Assembly: GCA_045132895.1 (NCBI GenBank)
Contig: JBGUTC010000058.1
Coordinates: 1 to 35,382 of the forward strand
DNA from: UMGS755 sp045132895
GTDB lineage: Bacteria; Bacillota; Clostridia; UBA1381; UBA9506
Length of the DNA: 35,382 bases
Reading direction: 5' to 3'
The position numbers and the translations under genes are program-made. The notes under the pieces are model-generated. The model worked only from the letters and a program-made list of their open reading frames with translations. It was not told where the DNA came from and searched no databases. Below are positions 23,811 to 32,091 of this stretch, piece after piece (positions within the stretch are counted from its first letter, which is position 1; every line of letters begins with the position of its first letter).

Positions 23811-23841
23811 AACGGGCTGTAGCTTTTCGCTGCAGCCCGTT
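23811..23841. terminator. Bidirectional terminator between DUF4432 and SGNH genes
   Basis: AACGGGCTGTAGC (23811-23823) with GCTGCAGCCCGTT (23829-23841), one G-U pair. It serves both convergent genes and carries the GGCTGTAGC core again. Confidence 0.88.
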
Positions 23842-23845
23842 ATTT

Positions 23846-24520
23846 TTAAAGAGATTCAAGAAATTTTCTGAGTTTTCTTGCAATCACTGCCTGGCCGGCA
23901 TCATTGGGATGGAGTCCATCCGGGAAATAAAGTTCTTTATTTTCCGGAACAAGAGGTTGTAATCCGCTTTGCGCATAAAGATCCAGAACCGGCAGAGAAT
24001 AAAATTCTGCAACCTCCCGGATAATCTCTACGTATTCTTTCAGTTCTCCGTGAGTCTCCCCCTTGGCATGGTTTAATTTCGTTTCAAACTCATCACTACG
24101 GTGCAGCGGCGTCATAATAACAATCGGTTTCCCGGGGTATTTACGCATCAGGCCGGAGAACAGATAATGGCAGGCACCGTAAAAGGTTTCAGGCGTTCTG
24201 TCCGAAAAGCTGCCAAAGGGTGCATCACTTCTGCCAAAGTCATTGGTCCCGCCAAACACCACGACAAAATCCGCATCCTCCATTTCAGAAAACCGCTCGC
24301 AGAATGAGTGACGGTCAACGAAATAATAATCGCTGGCCTCATCCATTTCAAGAACCAACTGTTTTGCCATTCTGGTTCCGTTAATGCCGTAATTTCTCAC
24401 TTCTTTGAGCCCCGCCTCACGCTTTAAAACCCCGTGATAGATATTCTCCTGACAGCTGACCCAGGCACCAAAGGTAATGCTGTCTCCTAAAAAGTTTCCC
24501 ACCAGCCCGTTTAATTCCAT
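23846..24520 (-). CDS. SGNH/GDSL hydrolase
   Basis: 224-aa esterase-fold protein of normal SGNH length with all four blocks: GDSITFG (catalytic Ser14), NGT around 47-49, GGTND (Asn93), and DGLHPND (Asp201, His204). No signal peptide, so it acts in the cytoplasm, plausibly deacetylating an imported acylated sugar or oligosaccharide. ATG at 24518-24520 follows AAGGAG. It is convergent with the isomerase operon and next to the 16-bp repeat that bounds the MATE gene. Confidence 0.93.
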   Translation of the reverse strand: MELNGLVGNFLGDSITFGAWVSCQENIYHGVLKREAGLKEVRNYGINGTRMAKQLVLEMDEASDYYFVDRHSFCERFSEMEDADFVVVFGGTNDFGRSDAPFGSFSDRTPETFYGACHYLFSGLMRKYPGKPIVIMTPLHRSDEFETKLNHAKGETHGELKEYVEIIREVAEFYSLPVLDLYAQSGLQPLVPENKELYFPDGLHPNDAGQAVIARKLRKFLESL

Positions 24521-24598
24521 GTTTCTTTCTCCTTATTTTTTATATTAAATTTATATCTTAGCTTGCCCTCTTCCGGGATTACCCCACCGTCCCTCACA

Positions 24599-24614
24599 AT
24601 TTCCACAGTCTTAC
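24599..24614. repeat. 16-bp direct repeat, left copy
   Basis: ATTTCCACAGTCTTAC, identical to 25996-26011 in the same orientation. The two copies lie 1,397 bp apart on both sides of the AT-rich MATE gene. Confidence 0.75.
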
Positions 24615-24658
24615 GATAAAGGCGGTAGCATCCGGATGACAATGTTATTTACGATGCT

Positions 24659-25975
24659 TTACATTAAACAAATTTTATTTTTCTTCAATAAATATCTGTA
24701 GGCTCCAAATGATACTAAACTGTCAAATGCCATTCCTATTCCAAATAACAAGGCTATTCCTGCAAGAGATGGAACCCATAGTCTCGTAATGTATAAAACA
24801 AAAGCCACTCCATAATACAGACCATTCGTTACAACAGATTCAAAAAGCATATAATTTGTTTTACCAATTCCATAAAACGTGGCATCAAAAACATTTTGAA
24901 ATGCATACAATACATAAAAACCAACCAAAATCATAACAAGTTTATATAGTTTATCTATATCTTCAAATAAAAGAATGTCAGCCATAAACGATTTCCAAAA
25001 CGGTATCGACACAAACCATAATAAACAAATAACAGCAGTAATTGCAAAATACCCTAATGTTTTATTTTGAATTGCATCTGAGTCAGTTGCAACATCTTTT
25101 TTTATGTATTCGCCCAATTGTGATATCGGCAAAAGCAACCATCCCCATATAAAATTATTCGCAACCCAGTATGTTCCTTGCTCATTCACAACATTGACCA
25201 TTCTTGATATCATAACTACATAAGCAAAATTCCTGACAAAGGATTCAAGCCCGGAAATTCCACCAATTTTACACAATCCTCTCATCCACGAAAACGACAG
25301 TTTCTGTTTTGCAGAGAAAAAATTACTATCTCGATAGAGAAATATCAAGCTTAAAATCAATATTGTAATATTTACAATAATATTGGACAGTGCAATGCCA
25401 TTCACACCAAGTTTTAATGAATAAGTAAACGAGGATACTAAAAAAATATCAATCCCTACGCTCAAAATCAACCTTACACCCGTAATAACATACAGATATT
25501 TTACTTTATTTAATGTAATCAGCACGACTAACACAAATTTGGCAAGAATGTCAAAGATAAAAGCTATGCTTTCTATTCGGATATATGTTGCTGACTCCGC
25601 CAGAATTTCCTTGTTAACAGCCATAGTCACAAGCAAGGGCTTTATAAACACGATAACTAGCAGCGCCAGGATTCCATAGATACAAGCCGTAACCAACATG
25701 CCACTTTTAAAACAATTATTAAGCTCTTTTTTATTATCTGCAACTTTTCCGACAAAGTAATATAAAGGTAATATGATTGACTCATTTATAATCTCATAAA
25801 ACAAATTCACCCAGGTAAGTTGTCCCGCTATTGAAAAAGAATAGTCGCCGGGTAGTTGTCCCAAAAAGAAAACTCTTAAAGTCGTATAGAACGTAGGAAC
25901 TAACTGTATCAATATCAAAGAGGTTATTAGTTTATAGTCGATTAACGATAATGATTTTTTAATTTTAACTATCAA
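24659..25975 (-). CDS. MATE-family multidrug/oligosaccharide-type transporter
   Basis: 438-aa, 12-helix membrane protein that looks like a MATE/MOP-superfamily exporter: two halves of six helices, with a typical conserved cytosolic SGLESFVRN-type start of the second half (near residue 245). The start is the TTG at 25973-25975, six bases from GGGAGG; an upstream ATG-containing extension has no RBS and is unlike the family. Codon use is markedly AT-rich (TTA, ATA, AAA) against neighbours near 47-50% GC, and the gene sits within a 16-bp direct repeat pair, so recent acquisition is likely. It splits the sugar locus and need not belong to it. Substrate unknown. Confidence 0.82.
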   Translation of the reverse strand: MIVKIKKSLSLIDYKLITSLILIQLVPTFYTTLRVFFLGQLPGDYSFSIAGQLTWVNLFYEIINESIILPLYYFVGKVADNKKELNNCFKSGMLVTACIYGILALLVIVFIKPLLVTMAVNKEILAESATYIRIESIAFIFDILAKFVLVVLITLNKVKYLYVITGVRLILSVGIDIFLVSSFTYSLKLGVNGIALSNIIVNITILILSLIFLYRDSNFFSAKQKLSFSWMRGLCKIGGISGLESFVRNFAYVVMISRMVNVVNEQGTYWVANNFIWGWLLLPISQLGEYIKKDVATDSDAIQNKTLGYFAITAVICLLWFVSIPFWKSFMADILLFEDIDKLYKLVMILVGFYVLYAFQNVFDATFYGIGKTNYMLFESVVTNGLYYGVAFVLYITRLWVPSLAGIALLFGIGMAFDSLVSFGAYRYLLKKNKICLM

Positions 25976-25995
25976 CTTTATCCTCCCTTTGCCAT

Positions 25996-26011
25996 ATTTC
26001 CACAGTCTTAC
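25996..26011. repeat. 16-bp direct repeat, right copy
   Basis: ATTTCCACAGTCTTAC, identical to 24599-24614; it lies 21 bases upstream of the MATE start codon, so the repeat pair encloses just this gene and its RBS. Confidence 0.75.
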
Positions 26012-26099
26012 AAGCCTCATTTCAATCCAGGACAAAATCATTGTATCACAGTTTTCCGCACCCCGCAAGGCTATTTTTATCAACTGCTCCCCATTAGCC

Positions 26100-26128
26100 T
26101 TGACAAAATTTTCTTTATACTGTATGAT
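26100..26128 (+). promoter_or_regulatory. Promoter of the Gfo/Idh/MocA gene
   Basis: TTGACA (26100-26105), 17 bp, TATGAT (26123-26128); RNA would start about 30 bases before the ATG at 26169, which has AAAGGAG. Confidence 0.88.
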
Positions 26129-26168
26129 AATACTTAGTTATGAATAAACAAACAAAGGAGCGTTACAT

Positions 26169-27302
26169 ATGGAAAAATTAAGAGTTGCCGTCGTTGGTTG
26201 CGGAAGCATCAGCGACATCTATATGAGCAACATTACAAGTGGAAAATTCCAGATTTTAGAGTTGGCTGCCTGCAGCGACCTGATGGAAGACAGAATGAAG
26301 GCTTCCGCTGAAAAATATGGCTGCAAGGCTATGACCTTAGACGAAATCTGCGCTGATTCTACCATTGATATGGTCATTAACCTGACCATCCCCGCAGCAC
26401 ACTACCCCGTTATTAAGCAGTGCCTGGAAGCCGGCAAGCATGTGTTCTCCGAGAAAATGATTGCTGTTGAACTCTGGCAGGGCAAAGAGCTGGTTGAACT
26501 GGCTAATAAAAACGGTCTGTACTTAGGCGTTGCACCGGATACCTTCTTAGGTGCCAGCGTTCAGACCGCAAAATATATCGTGGAATCCGGCTTAATCGGA
26601 AAACCTGTTTCCTGCCGTGCATCCATCAGCCGTAACTACGGTATCTACGGCGAATTCCTGACCCACCTCTGCAAACGCGGCGGCGGTATTGGCTTCGACA
26701 TGGGTGGTTACTACCTGACAGCTCTGGCTGCTATCTTAGGTCCCGTTGAAGCAGTTTCCGCTTTTACGGCGATCAACGAGCCCAACCGTGTAAACACCCG
26801 CGTGGGTGCACCCAACTATGGCGAAGCGTATGTATTGGAAGATGCTAACGTTATTACCGCAACCATGAAATATAAAAGCGGCGTATTAGGTACGCTGCAT
26901 ATTAACTCCGACTGTATCTTAGACGAGACCTACGGTCTTGAAATCTACGGTACGGAAGGCATTCTGTATATGGGCAACCCCAACGAATTCGGTAATCCGG
27001 TCTATATCAAGAAGACCTTAAGCGACAAAATCGAATTCCCCCATACCCACGGCTACGCTGAAAACTCCCGTGGCGTCGGTGCCGCTGAAATGGCCTGGTC
27101 CATTGTAAAAGGCAGAAAGAACCGCGCAAGTAAGGAAATGGCTTTCCACGTCTTTGAACTGATGCACGGCATTATCGGCAGCGCAGAAAAAGGCGAAACC
27201 TACCGCTTAGAATCTACCTTTGAAACCCCCGCAGGTCTCCCCGCAGGTTACATCAGCGATGGCGACTGGTCCAGAAAAGAAGAAAGCGCTTTAACCTTAT
27301 AA
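26169..27302 (+). CDS. Gfo/Idh/MocA-family oxidoreductase
   Basis: 377-aa NAD(P)-dependent sugar/polyol oxidoreductase. The Rossmann motif is VVGCGSIS (8-15). The usual catalytic EKP is EKM here (95-97), and the conserved D-x-G-x-H region reads FDMGGYY (176-182), i.e. the general-acid histidine is replaced by tyrosine. The C-terminal beta-sheet domain (about 128-340) includes LEIYGTEGILYMGNPNEFG. Normal length. These changes suggest a specialised redox reaction (or an NAD-assisted glycoside/sugar conversion) rather than ordinary inositol or glucose-fructose activity. Its own promoter sits at 26100-26128 and it converges on the 704-aa hydrolase gene, sharing a terminator. Likely part of the same carbohydrate pathway as the isomerase and hydrolases. 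Confidence 0.9.
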   Translation: MEKLRVAVVGCGSISDIYMSNITSGKFQILELAACSDLMEDRMKASAEKYGCKAMTLDEICADSTIDMVINLTIPAAHYPVIKQCLEAGKHVFSEKMIAVELWQGKELVELANKNGLYLGVAPDTFLGASVQTAKYIVESGLIGKPVSCRASISRNYGIYGEFLTHLCKRGGGIGFDMGGYYLTALAAILGPVEAVSAFTAINEPNRVNTRVGAPNYGEAYVLEDANVITATMKYKSGVLGTLHINSDCILDETYGLEIYGTEGILYMGNPNEFGNPVYIKKTLSDKIEFPHTHGYAENSRGVGAAEMAWSIVKGRKNRASKEMAFHVFELMHGIIGSAEKGETYRLESTFETPAGLPAGYISDGDWSRKEESALTL

Positions 27303-27312
27303 AAAAACAAAT

Positions 27313-27344
27313 AAAAAGGGCATTGCACTTGCAATGCCCTTTTT
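27313..27344. terminator. Bidirectional terminator, oxidoreductase / hydrolase
   Basis: AAAAAGGGCATTGCA (27313-27327) with TGCAATGCCCTTTTT (27330-27344). Perfect stem with A and T runs for both convergent genes. Confidence 0.93.
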
Positions 27345-27345
27345 T

Positions 27346-29460
27346 TTATGCCTCCAGCAGTGGCAGTAATTCTTCATTTAATGTCTTATACGCCATTTCA
27401 ATTTTCCATTTAACCTGCTCCGGTGCACAGCTATAATCATATTCCTGATTATAACCCAGACGGGAGTTTGCCTCTACGATGGAAAGAGTTGCTTCTGCAT
27501 TGGCAATTTCTCTCTTTAAAATATCAATCAGTTCCAGGATGATGGGTTTTGCGTACTTAGCCGGTACTAAGGGCTTTTCCGCTTTCTTTGCATCAGCCAT
27601 GTTCTTTCTGCCACCTACCCATGTAGGCTTAGCATCCACATAGATGCCTAACTTACCTTTTAAGTAGTGCCATCTCTTAACATGGTGAACCGTTCTTGCT
27701 GTGCTGCCGATGAACTGAGCAACCTGCAGGATTTCTTCCGCATCCTGAGCCTTTCTGCCCTCTAACTTAGAAACCACAACCGCAAGACGTCTGCAACCTT
27801 CTGCAAAAAGACGATCCATCTCCCTATATTCCTCTGTCTCGTACAGGAGTTTTTCTTCTCTGTCTAAGTTATAGGTATAAATCGGGTATGCTTCAAAGTT
27901 TACATCAATCCAGGATTCAGGACCCTTTGGAATCAGTTCCCAGTTCTTAAAGAACAAGGGATATGCCGCACCGACACGGGCCGGACCATACTGGTCTTCA
28001 TTGGTGGATACACAGTGGGACATACCTTCTGAGAACAGGTTGAAAATTTCCAGAACCTCTTCCAGATGTTCTTCACCAAAATCACGGATAATCATTTTTT
28101 CCAGAAGTTTCTGCATATCCGGCATCGGCGTCATATAAGCATATTTCGCCAGTTCAGACATAATAGAAGGCCAGAAACCATAGGAATGCGCCTCACGAAC
28201 TGCATCGAGTCGCAGATTGTCCTGAGCATCCGTAACGGCTGCCCAACGTTCAATCCATCTCTGTGGCGTGGGCAGGAACGGAATGCCGCCGATATCCCAG
28301 GTGTTACCGCCGGTATTGGTCATACCGAACATGCGGATGCCTCTTTCTCTTGCTACGGCAGATTCCGTTGCAAAATATTTACTGGGTCCAATTTGCCACA
28401 GGGTATAGTCTGTGGTAACTTCTTGGATTTCAGGAGCAATATTCACATTCTCAAACATTTCAAACGTCGCCATCAGGGTCACATCTTCCGGCATATTCCG
28501 CAGTAATTCTTCACGGAGTTCCTGCTTTTCATAACCCCAGTTATAGGACCAGAAAATCATTTCGGTTTCAGGAGAATGTTTTCGGATAATGCCGCGAAGC
28601 ATGCTGACAAACTCCGGATAATCGCGGCAAGGGAACCAACCCGGGCTGGACTTCTCATCCTCCAGGGATTCACGCCAGGGTTTACCTGTTGTGCGCTCAT
28701 CCTTTGAGGGAAATTCACAACACTCGCCTACAATACAGAAATATTTGATACCGGGGCAAAGGTCAAAGAGTTTGCCGTAAGTACTATCATAATGATCATA
28801 AGCTTCCGGATCATCAGGATGATAAGGATTACGGAATACACTAAAGGTAAAGGCATCGATGCCGAATTTTGCTGCACGGGCAATCAGGTCATTAAGAGAC
28901 GCACGTTTTTCCTCGTTTGTCAAAACTTCGCCGATGCTGACCTCAATGGCATCAATTCCGTAATGCGCAAGCATTCTGAGCAATGTGTCAGGGTAATAGT
29001 CTCCGCGAACGCAGGACATAATAACACGGGGGGCAAACCGTGACTGCATCTGCTTGTCGCAAGGTGCAATCGCCGGCGCTTCGTTTAAGTTCATTTCATC
29101 TTCTAAGGCATAGCAACCCTGCGCCAGCGTCCGGTCATCAGAGCCGGTAATCGTAATTGTATCCTGAGCCTGAATACGGAAAGTTCTTTCCGGCAGGTTC
29201 TCGTCAATGGCCAGCAAAATGCTCTTTTCTTTAGTGGCATCGCCAATTTCTACACTTACCTTGCACGCCATGGAAATATCAAAATATTCCTGCAGATCTT
29301 TGGCAACATTTTCTACCACAATAGAGCAATCAGCCGGCATGATAATGCTCCAGCCATCTGTTACCTTAACACCATCAAAACACTCCAGTTTTTCACGGCA
29401 AACACGCATGGGCTTATGCACTTCATCATACCGTCTTGTAAAATCAAAAGGCTTTTCCAT
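27346..29460 (-). CDS. Glycoside-hydrolase-like protein (GH20/GH67-type N-domain plus barrel), paralogue A
   Basis: 704 aa without signal peptide, so cytoplasmic. Residues about 35-125 look like the alpha/beta N-terminal domain of GH20/GH67-type enzymes (IVVENVAKDLQEYF..., GSDDRTLAQGCYALEDEM). A central barrel follows, with VGECCEFPSKD near 245 (candidate acidic catalytic pair), IFWSYNWGY near 335, and FGMTNTGGNTWDIGG near 405, then a helical C-terminus ending ...ANAEATLSIVEANSRLG. The same order and motifs occur in the 691-aa protein at 32092-34167, so they are paralogues. ATG follows AAAGGAG. Probably hydrolyses an unusual glycosidic bond in imported oligosaccharides; family number not assignable here. 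Confidence 0.72.
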   Translation of the reverse strand: MEKPFDFTRRYDEVHKPMRVCREKLECFDGVKVTDGWSIIMPADCSIVVENVAKDLQEYFDISMACKVSVEIGDATKEKSILLAIDENLPERTFRIQAQDTITITGSDDRTLAQGCYALEDEMNLNEAPAIAPCDKQMQSRFAPRVIMSCVRGDYYPDTLLRMLAHYGIDAIEVSIGEVLTNEEKRASLNDLIARAAKFGIDAFTFSVFRNPYHPDDPEAYDHYDSTYGKLFDLCPGIKYFCIVGECCEFPSKDERTTGKPWRESLEDEKSSPGWFPCRDYPEFVSMLRGIIRKHSPETEMIFWSYNWGYEKQELREELLRNMPEDVTLMATFEMFENVNIAPEIQEVTTDYTLWQIGPSKYFATESAVARERGIRMFGMTNTGGNTWDIGGIPFLPTPQRWIERWAAVTDAQDNLRLDAVREAHSYGFWPSIMSELAKYAYMTPMPDMQKLLEKMIIRDFGEEHLEEVLEIFNLFSEGMSHCVSTNEDQYGPARVGAAYPLFFKNWELIPKGPESWIDVNFEAYPIYTYNLDREEKLLYETEEYREMDRLFAEGCRRLAVVVSKLEGRKAQDAEEILQVAQFIGSTARTVHHVKRWHYLKGKLGIYVDAKPTWVGGRKNMADAKKAEKPLVPAKYAKPIILELIDILKREIANAEATLSIVEANSRLGYNQEYDYSCAPEQVKWKIEMAYKTLNEELLPLLEA

Positions 29461-29499
29461 TCCGATTCTCCTTTTAAAGAGTATAAGTTTTCTGTTTCT

Positions 29500-29554
29500 A
29501 TTTTATCACGCTGTTTACCCGATAAACAAGTGACACTTTTCGCTTTTTGTGACA
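29500..29554 (-). promoter_or_regulatory. Promoter of hydrolase A with TGTCAC direct repeats
   Basis: Minus strand TTGTTT (29524-29529), 18 bp, TAAAAT (29500-29505). Immediately upstream are two TGTCAC words (29530-29535 and 29549-29554), 19 bp apart in the same direction, the first touching the -35 box: a layout expected for an activator of the AraC type. Confidence 0.55.
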
Positions 29555-29585
29555 AATTTGATAAAATGTCAGACAGAAATTCTTC

Positions 29586-30035
29586 TTATTCTGCAGATTC
29601 AGCAGGAGCTTCTGTTGCAATGGTTACGGTTTTTGTCTCTCCATCCCAATCAACCTTTGCCTGCAGGCTTTCAGCAACGGCGCGGGCAGGAACCAGTGTC
29701 CGTTCGCCGACCAGCATGGGCGGAACATCCAGTTCAACTTTTTCACCATTGACATGAATGAGCGTATTATCAATCTGCATCATGACAACAATCTCATTTT
29801 TAACCGCAATGATGGTTCTTGTGTCTCCGTCCCAGGCAACCACAGCGCCCATGGATTCAAAAATCTTACGCATGGGAACCATCGTTCTGTCATCGATAAT
29901 CTGTGCCGGTACATCAAATTCCAGTTCCACACCGTCCAGCAAAACCTTGACATCACTTTCTGCAAACACCGGCACAGCCACCAGGCTGACTGCCATCATC
30001 AGTACCAAAAACAAACTAACCAATCTTTTTTTCAT
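29586..30035 (-). CDS. Small secreted copper-amine-oxidase-N-domain-like protein
   Basis: 149 aa. Residues 1-25 are a signal peptide (KKR, hydrophobic LVSLFLVLMMAVSLVAV, cleavage after VFA). The rest is two repeats of the stalk-like domain PF07833: DVPAQIIDDRTMVPMRKIFESMG..V.WDGDTRTI and DVPPMLVGERTLVPARAVAESL..VDWDGETKTV. Despite the name such domains have no oxidase activity; they occur in extracellular proteins of Clostridia and Paenibacillus, often beside SLH proteins, and probably bind cell-wall or extracellular partners. ATG follows GGAGG. It has its own promoter (30076-30104) and lies between two hydrolase genes without obvious functional link. Confidence 0.93.
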   Translation of the reverse strand: MKKRLVSLFLVLMMAVSLVAVPVFAESDVKVLLDGVELEFDVPAQIIDDRTMVPMRKIFESMGAVVAWDGDTRTIIAVKNEIVVMMQIDNTLIHVNGEKVELDVPPMLVGERTLVPARAVAESLQAKVDWDGETKTVTIATEAPAESAE

Positions 30036-30075
30036 GTTTCATTCCTCCGTTAAATATTTTTTATGGGTTTCTTAT

Positions 30076-30104
30076 ATCATATCATGATTAGTGCAAAATT
30101 TCAA
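30076..30104 (-). promoter_or_regulatory. Promoter of the secreted stalk-domain gene
   Basis: Minus strand TTGAAA (30099-30104), 17 bp, TATGAT (30076-30081), about 40 bases before the start codon. Confidence 0.8.
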
Positions 30105-30124
30105 TCTATATTCAAAATTTAGCG

Positions 30125-30153
30125 CAAAAAAAGAGGCTTTGACAGCCTCTTTT
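30125..30153 (-). terminator. Terminator of the two-gene hydrolase operon
   Basis: Minus strand AAAAGAGGCT, five-base loop, AGCCTCTTTTTTT, just after the 635-aa gene. Confidence 0.9.
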
Positions 30154-30161
30154 GGGTAACT

Positions 30162-32069
30162 TTATTTTGCAAAATCCACGAAGGAAATTTCTGTTGACGG
30201 AATGGTCAGCTCAACGCTTTCCTCTTTGTAAGTAACTCTTGCCTTCACTTCAAAGTTCAGGTCCGTATTCAAAAGGAACACGCGATATTGGGTATCGTCT
30301 TCATACACCGCGAAACGAATTTTATCGCCGGCGATGACTTTAATCTCGCTCTGGCGGTGAGTTGCAGAAAGAATGCTCTTAACTAAGAGTTTATACAGAG
30401 TGAACACGCCGGGCGCACCGGGATATTCATCGGTACACATAAAGATAACTTTACCGTCACCATAAGCATTTTCTACAACGGCGGGTGCCTCCACCGTGAA
30501 GTCGTTTGGTGTTGAGAAGAACCATTCAGACAGACAAACCGCACGGCGGCAATCTTTTTCTTCCACTATGGCATAGGTGGTGTAGCCATCGGAGCCGATG
30601 GGATCAATAGGATCCGTTTCATAGTTCACGGTACCGGGATAGAGAACGTCTTCTGCAATGCTCTCTCTTGCGAATTTATAGCCCTTATTGGAACGGAACT
30701 TTCTGCCGGTCAGGTTGCAGCCTAAGAAGTCTTCTACGTTACCGTTATGGATGTAAGGACCATCGCTGTTTCTTGCCACGCCGGTTTTCATATGCGCCGC
30801 ACTGATTAACAGTTTACCGCCTGCTGCAACATAGGCTTTCAAGTTGTCATACAGTTCTTCCGTCATGGTGTTCCAACCGGTGAAAATCAGCCAGTCATAC
30901 TGCTTCATTGCCTCTAAGGAAGCCTCAGCCGGCAACACATCATACTGACCGTATGCCGGAGCTCCGCTATAGTCAGCATCACCGTAGTTCACAGGGTAAT
31001 GCCAGTCGTGGCTGCGGAACACTTCGTCTAAAATCTTGTAACTGTGTTCTGCCGGACCATAACCCCATTCTTCACGGCTATGCTGTCCCCAAACGGAACT
31101 GGTAACGCCGCCGTATGCCATACTGTGACCTGCGTAGCCATCTAAGTGACCGTTAATAAATGCCACCTTGGTAATGGGGCCACGGGCAGGACGATGGGTT
31201 TCCTTAATAAAGGAATCAAACTTCGCCACTTCATCTCTGACCAACTGGCAGTAAGGATGGTTCTCGTCGCCGGTAACGCCATAGGAATGAGTGCATTCAA
31301 AACCGCTTTCCAGGAACACCATGTTAGAACCTGCCAGAAAGGCGGATTTATACATCAGACCTAAACGTTTTGCCTTTAAGGGGTCTGTATGGCGAACACC
31401 GCCATACCACTCATGAGCAATATAGGTACCGAATTCTTCCTTGCCGTAGCCGCGGGCAGCGCCACGGGTAAAGGCCAGAATATGGTCAGGATTTCCTAAG
31501 AACAGTTCGCAACAGGAAAAGTCAAGGCCGGCCTCCATGCCGTACTTCTGCAGGGTATGAGACTCAACGGCAAAGGTATTCTTAATGCCCATTTCTTTGT
31601 CGATACCGTTCATATGGGAAATCATATAAACGAAATTATCCCGACCTTCCTGCATATCCTTAATTTTTTTATGGCTCAGGTGTTTAAGAGCCGGTCTGTC
31701 AAATTTAATCCGTTGGTTGTTGCCCTCATACATAATTCGAATGGAACAACCCAGTTCACCAAAGGAATCGCCTACAAAATAATCGCCGGCAATCTCATAA
31801 AGGTTTTTAACAATTTCAGCGCTTAAATGGCTCTTTTCCCCTGTAGGTGCTGAAGACTGGGTATACATAAAGCAGAAATAAATCTGGTTTTCTTTAAAAT
31901 ACCGGGCCCATTCATAGTACTGTTCCGGATCAACCAGTTCCGGGAAAGGAGTTCTGATCATGGCAAGTTTACAATCATTGCCATATTGCTTCATTTGAGC
32001 TAAAAAGTCTTTCGGGTCACGAAGATGCTCTCCGTAGTGAAGACCGGTTACAATAAAACTTCTGTCCAT
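30162..32069 (-). CDS. Glycosidase-like protein with barrel and glutamine-amidotransferase-like domain
   Basis: 635 aa, no signal peptide. The first ~330 residues look like a TIM barrel (start ITGLHYGEH-like; IAHEWYGGVRHTDP and MVFLESGFECTHSYGVTGDE near 215-270 could place catalytic acids). Residues about 300-520 resemble the class-I amidotransferase-like (trimerisation) domain of GH42 beta-galactosidases: KVAFINGHLDGY, then YDWLIFTGWNTMTEELYDNLKAYVAAGGKL (in parts), and GKVIFMCTDEYPG. A beta-sandwich C-terminus follows. I cannot assign a CAZy family. ATG after AGAGGAG; 22 bases behind hydrolase B, hence one operon. Probably attacks the same glycan as the two paralogues. Confidence 0.65.
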   Translation of the reverse strand: MDRSFIVTGLHYGEHLRDPKDFLAQMKQYGNDCKLAMIRTPFPELVDPEQYYEWARYFKENQIYFCFMYTQSSAPTGEKSHLSAEIVKNLYEIAGDYFVGDSFGELGCSIRIMYEGNNQRIKFDRPALKHLSHKKIKDMQEGRDNFVYMISHMNGIDKEMGIKNTFAVESHTLQKYGMEAGLDFSCCELFLGNPDHILAFTRGAARGYGKEEFGTYIAHEWYGGVRHTDPLKAKRLGLMYKSAFLAGSNMVFLESGFECTHSYGVTGDENHPYCQLVRDEVAKFDSFIKETHRPARGPITKVAFINGHLDGYAGHSMAYGGVTSSVWGQHSREEWGYGPAEHSYKILDEVFRSHDWHYPVNYGDADYSGAPAYGQYDVLPAEASLEAMKQYDWLIFTGWNTMTEELYDNLKAYVAAGGKLLISAAHMKTGVARNSDGPYIHNGNVEDFLGCNLTGRKFRSNKGYKFARESIAEDVLYPGTVNYETDPIDPIGSDGYTTYAIVEEKDCRRAVCLSEWFFSTPNDFTVEAPAVVENAYGDGKVIFMCTDEYPGAPGVFTLYKLLVKSILSATHRQSEIKVIAGDKIRFAVYEDDTQYRVFLLNTDLNFEVKARVTYKEESVELTIPSTEISFVDFAK

Positions 32070-32091
32070 TTTTATTCTCCTCTACTTCTTA

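Noticed and set aside
24599..26011. Insertion sequence around the MATE gene
   Set aside because: No transposase and no terminal inverted repeats were seen; only the direct repeats are present.
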